Assembly: GCF_004337695.1 (NCBI RefSeq)
Contig: NZ_SJXJ01000004.1
Coordinates: 1 to 64,000, forward strand
Source: Tenacibaculum sp. M341
GTDB lineage: Bacteria; Bacteroidota; Bacteroidia; Flavobacteriales; Flavobacteriaceae
Reading direction: 5' to 3'
Length of the DNA: 64,000 bases
Position numbers and translations under genes: made by a program. Positions 61,322 through 64,000 of the stretch are shown here, in pieces. How positions within the stretch are numbered: the first letter of the stretch is position 1; each line of letters opens with the position of its first letter. The notes below the pieces were generated by a model that had not been told where the DNA came from, did no database searches, and was given only the letters and a program-made list of their open reading frames with translations.

Positions 61322-63217
61322 ATGTACACTCAAAAAAACTACCAAATAATAGATCAGCTATTTACAAAGCTATCACCTACAGATCAACAGCATTTTTTTA
61401 AAGGAAAATCAATAAATCCATTACATGTTTTTAAAGTATCGTCTAATTTTCCATCGGTAAAAATTAAAGATGAAGATATATTAGTATTATATTCTTCCGA
61501 AGGAAATAGAGAAAGTTTTGACATTATAGTTACTTCTAAGTTTGTACATACAAAACAAGAAAAATTGGCTTTATGGCAAAATTCTTTTGATAGTGAGTAT
61601 TTTGTAAACTTTACAAAAGAGCATGTAAAATGGTTAAAAGAAGTAGTATCTGAAGTAGCTTTAAAAGAAAAAGAAGAAAAAAAGAATTTAGAATATTTTA
61701 CCAATAAGTTTAAAGACTTTGTAAATCAGAAAGAAGATACAGAACAAGACTTTGCAATTGATTATGAGTTTTTAGAAATATTAAAAAACGAAGGAGAAAA
61801 AATTCAACTATTAGCAGAAGATCTAAATAGAAACAAACAATTCTCTACTGTTATAAATACTATTGTAAATACATCGGACGATGCCGTAAAATTTGTCGCT
61901 GAACATGTAATTTTACAAGATATCATTAAAGTTTACAATAATGTTGCTGATTTAAATGATTCGAAAAATGTAGCTGCTAATTACAAAGTAAAATTCATTT
62001 TAGCCTTTTTATTTGAAAAGCTTCAAGGGAATGATATGATAAGCTCTTTAACTATTGAGCGTATCAATAAATTTGTAACTTCTGATAGTTTTGATAAAAA
62101 CATTGAAATTATAAAAGATGCTAAATTATTTGATTTAGGAGAAGATTATAAAAAGGAGTTTTTATTGCCATCAATTCTTAAAAAACTAAAAAATAAACAC
62201 TTTATAAACTCTGGAGCGTTTTTATATCGTGTAGCTTCACTCATAGCTAAAGCAGATGGAGCTATTTCTGAGGAAGAAGAAAAAGTATTAGAACAGATTA
62301 ATGAAAAAATAAATCATCCAAAACAAAAACTACAAGGTGTAAAAACAACAGAAGTAGATGAAGATGAAACACTGAACGATGTTTTAGATGAATTAAATGA
62401 ATTAATTGGGCTAAACAATATAAAAACAGCCGTACAAGAATTAGCAAACTTCTTAAAAGTTCAAAAGTTAAGAGAAGAAGAAGGATTGAAAGCGGTAAAT
62501 AACTCTCTGCATTCTGTTTTTATGGGACCTCCTGGAACGGGTAAAACTACGGTTGCACGTTTGGTGTCTAGAATTTATAAACATTTAGGATATTTAGAAA
62601 AAGGACATTTAATTGAAACCGATAGAAGTGGTTTAGTAGCAGGGTATGTTGGTCAAACAGCATTAAAGGCAGAAGAGGTGATAAATACTTCTATAAATGG
62701 GGTTTTGTTTATTGACGAAGCGTATGCTTTGAGTAAAGATAATAAGAAGGATTTTGGAAATGAAGCTATTGAGATTCTACTAAAAAAGATGGAAGACCAT
62801 CGTAAAGAATTAGTAGTTATTGTAGCGGGGTATCCTGATGAGATGAAAGATTTTATCAATTCAAATCCTGGGTTACAATCTCGTTTCAATAGGTATTTTA
62901 CTTTTGAACATTACAAGCCAAGTGAGCTTTTAGGAATTTTTGAGTTGTATTGCAGGAAAAATGATTTTGTACTCACGGAAGATGCCAAGGAAAAGATGTT
63001 ATTTATTTTCGATAAGTTTTATGAAAAGAAAGATAAAAACTTTGGAAATGCTAGGGTAGCAAGAAATTTATTCGAGAAAATAATAGAGTATCAAGCAAAT
63101 AGAATTGTATCAATAACACCGATAACAGCAGAAATCTTAAAAACAATTACAGAAGAAGATATTCCGCCAGTAAATAAAACAATAGAAAAGTATTTACAGT
63201 TTCAAGAGAGCGAATAA
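61322..63217 (+). CDS. TerB-like domain plus CbbX-type AAA+ ATPase
   Basis: A 631-residue cytoplasmic protein. The N-terminal 1-280 is helical and of unknown fold. Residues 290-335 carry a TerB-like signature (RVASLIAKADGAISEEEEKV). The AAA+ domain covers 360-620: LIGLNNIKTAVQELANFL, Walker A GPPGTGKT at 402-409, Walker B VLFIDEA with Asp465 and Glu466, and the arginine-finger region GLQSRFNRY. The AAA+ part belongs to the CbxX/CfqX (SpoVK-like) group. TerB domains with such ATPases and helicases are known from tellurite-type stress systems. It is followed by a probable helicase gene. Confidence 0.87.
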   Translation: MYTQKNYQIIDQLFTKLSPTDQQHFFKGKSINPLHVFKVSSNFPSVKIKDEDILVLYSSEGNRESFDIIVTSKFVHTKQEKLALWQNSFDSEYFVNFTKEHVKWLKEVVSEVALKEKEEKKNLEYFTNKFKDFVNQKEDTEQDFAIDYEFLEILKNEGEKIQLLAEDLNRNKQFSTVINTIVNTSDDAVKFVAEHVILQDIIKVYNNVADLNDSKNVAANYKVKFILAFLFEKLQGNDMISSLTIERINKFVTSDSFDKNIEIIKDAKLFDLGEDYKKEFLLPSILKKLKNKHFINSGAFLYRVASLIAKADGAISEEEEKVLEQINEKINHPKQKLQGVKTTEVDEDETLNDVLDELNELIGLNNIKTAVQELANFLKVQKLREEEGLKAVNNSLHSVFMGPPGTGKTTVARLVSRIYKHLGYLEKGHLIETDRSGLVAGYVGQTALKAEEVINTSINGVLFIDEAYALSKDNKKDFGNEAIEILLKKMEDHRKELVVIVAGYPDEMKDFINSNPGLQSRFNRYFTFEHYKPSELLGIFELYCRKNDFVLTEDAKEKMLFIFDKFYEKKDKNFGNARVARNLFEKIIEYQANRIVSITPITAEILKTITEEDIPPVNKTIEKYLQFQESE

Positions 63218-63343
63218 TCCTCTGAAGTTTGTGTTATAAAAAAATAAAAGCCATTATGATGAAGCGATAGCGGAAGAAGTAATCTGCTAATTGTTATTCT
63301 AGTGGTCAAATAAATAAGAGATCTTAAAAAAGTAATAATCCCT

Positions 63344-64000
63344 ATGCTGCATATAGAAAAAGTAATATCATATTATCAAAATTGTTACAAACATGAGTTT
63401 AAAGATCAAGATTTTTTAAACTTTTTCGGAACCAATATTGATAAGAGAATTTTTCTTAAAAATGAAAATGAACTTTTTAAGGAAGAAGATACTACTTTTT
63501 TAAACTTAGATTTTGGTGAAGAGTTATACAAGTATATCGAGATTCATAAAAAAACAAAGTCATTATTAGCGTGTAGCTTTTTTATTACAGGCTCTATTAC
63601 TTTTTTAGGCAAAAAAAGAACTATTTGTGCGCCTTTAATTCTTACTCCTGTAGAGTTAAAACTCAATAATAGTGGAATCTATTATTTAGAGTATCATTTT
63701 AGTGAAAACAGAATTAATGAAACGTTACTAACCAATTTAAAAAGTAATTTTAATTTAAATGAATCTTTTGTATTAGAGGTAAAATCACTGTTAAAAGAAA
63801 CTCAAATACAAAAAGTAGAGATTCAGGAAATTGCTAAAAAAATACAAGAATACATAACTATTGATAGCAGTTCTTTAGAGGAATTGCCAGTTTTAGTAGA
63901 TGATAAAGTTTTAAAGAAAGATTTAAAAAAGGCTTCATTAAAAATACATCCGAGTATTGCATTAGGAATTATAGAAAAGTCGAAATCTAATCGAGATGTT
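63344..64000 (+). CDS. Probable DUF4011-type helicase, N-terminal part
   Basis: A frame open from the ATG at 63344 to the end of the window (219 codons, no stop), so the gene is cut off. The segment KKRTICAPLILTPVEL at about 87-102 resembles the DUF4011 domain at the N-terminus of large superfamily 1 helicases (APLLLxPVEL). The following RINETLLTNLKSNFNL also fits. No helicase motif is within view yet. It lies 126 bases after the TerB/AAA+ gene on the same strand. Confidence 0.65.
   Translation, partial: MLHIEKVISYYQNCYKHEFKDQDFLNFFGTNIDKRIFLKNENELFKEEDTTFLNLDFGEELYKYIEIHKKTKSLLACSFFITGSITFLGKKRTICAPLILTPVELKLNNSGIYYLEYHFSENRINETLLTNLKSNFNLNESFVLEVKSLLKETQIQKVEIQEIAKKIQEYITIDSSSLEELPVLVDDKVLKKDLKKASLKIHPSIALGIIEKSKSNRDV

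Overview
The window looks like part of a chromosome from a marine member of the Flavobacteriaceae (Bacteroidota), close in style to Tenacibaculum or Polaribacter. Several signs agree: AT-rich DNA with A/T-ending codons, promoters of the Bacteroidota type (TTTG, about 19 bases, TANNTTTG), a type IX secretion C-terminal sorting domain, a CarboxypepD_reg-plug TonB receptor, many small lipoproteins, and Bacteroidota-type tyrosyl- and leucyl-tRNA synthetases. No rRNA, tRNA or CRISPR array was seen.

Layout. 1-8 kb is ordinary chromosome: an M1 aminopeptidase, a subtilisin-like lipoprotein protease, a metallo-beta-lactamase-fold hydrolase, tyrS, a 59-residue Cys-rich protein and an aspartyl protease with a PDZ domain. 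8.2-15 kb is a metal-uptake locus: a small CxGKC membrane protein, a Met/His-rich outer-membrane protein, a DJ-1/PfpI lipoprotein, a TonB receptor and a PepSY membrane protein, followed by a DUF2911 protein. Copper is the favoured substrate and iron the alternative. 15-17.4 kb holds unknown small genes, one with a decayed paralogue behind it.

17.7-33.7 kb is an accessory island. Its genes are small, mostly on the minus strand, mostly without visible promoters, and separated by short imperfect palindromes with ACAAC/GTTGT (or ATAAC/GTTAT) ends. I read this as an integron-like gene-cassette array without an integrase in view. Two copies of one group IIC intron sit in these palindromes, antiparallel to the cassettes, as IIC-attC introns do. 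One copy is truncated and carries a nonsense codon. The other is full length but frameshifted. Cargo includes an endonuclease V-like protein with a Lys at a catalytic Asp position, an Ada repair protein with a PEP-mutase-like enzyme, an AraC/DUF308/cytochrome b561 set, and an ion-channel gene cut off by a dead IS256-family element. A type IX-secreted beta-helix protein lies between the introns.

33.7-36.5 kb is sparse. It has an array of five 10-bp motifs spaced exactly 22 bases apart, a possible 47-residue gene with its own terminator, and a Cys-rich peptide with a GG-type leader. 36.5-54 kb returns to core genes: a 952-residue LRR protein, leuS, lipoproteins, a GlpQ-type phosphodiesterase, a two-gene acyltransferase-like/E1-like operon and a DUF3999/DUF2339 pair.

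54-64 kb is a tight plus-strand cluster. It encodes a membrane protein, a coiled-coil protein, a PspA-like membrane coiled-coil protein, a substrate-binding protein fused to an OmpA peptidoglycan-binding domain, an ABC permease and an ABC ATPase. A secreted surface protein, a TerB-like/CbbX-type AAA+ ATPase and the start of a probable DUF4011-type helicase follow. I think this is an envelope-stress or conflict system and the best candidate here for undescribed biology, along with the cassette array.
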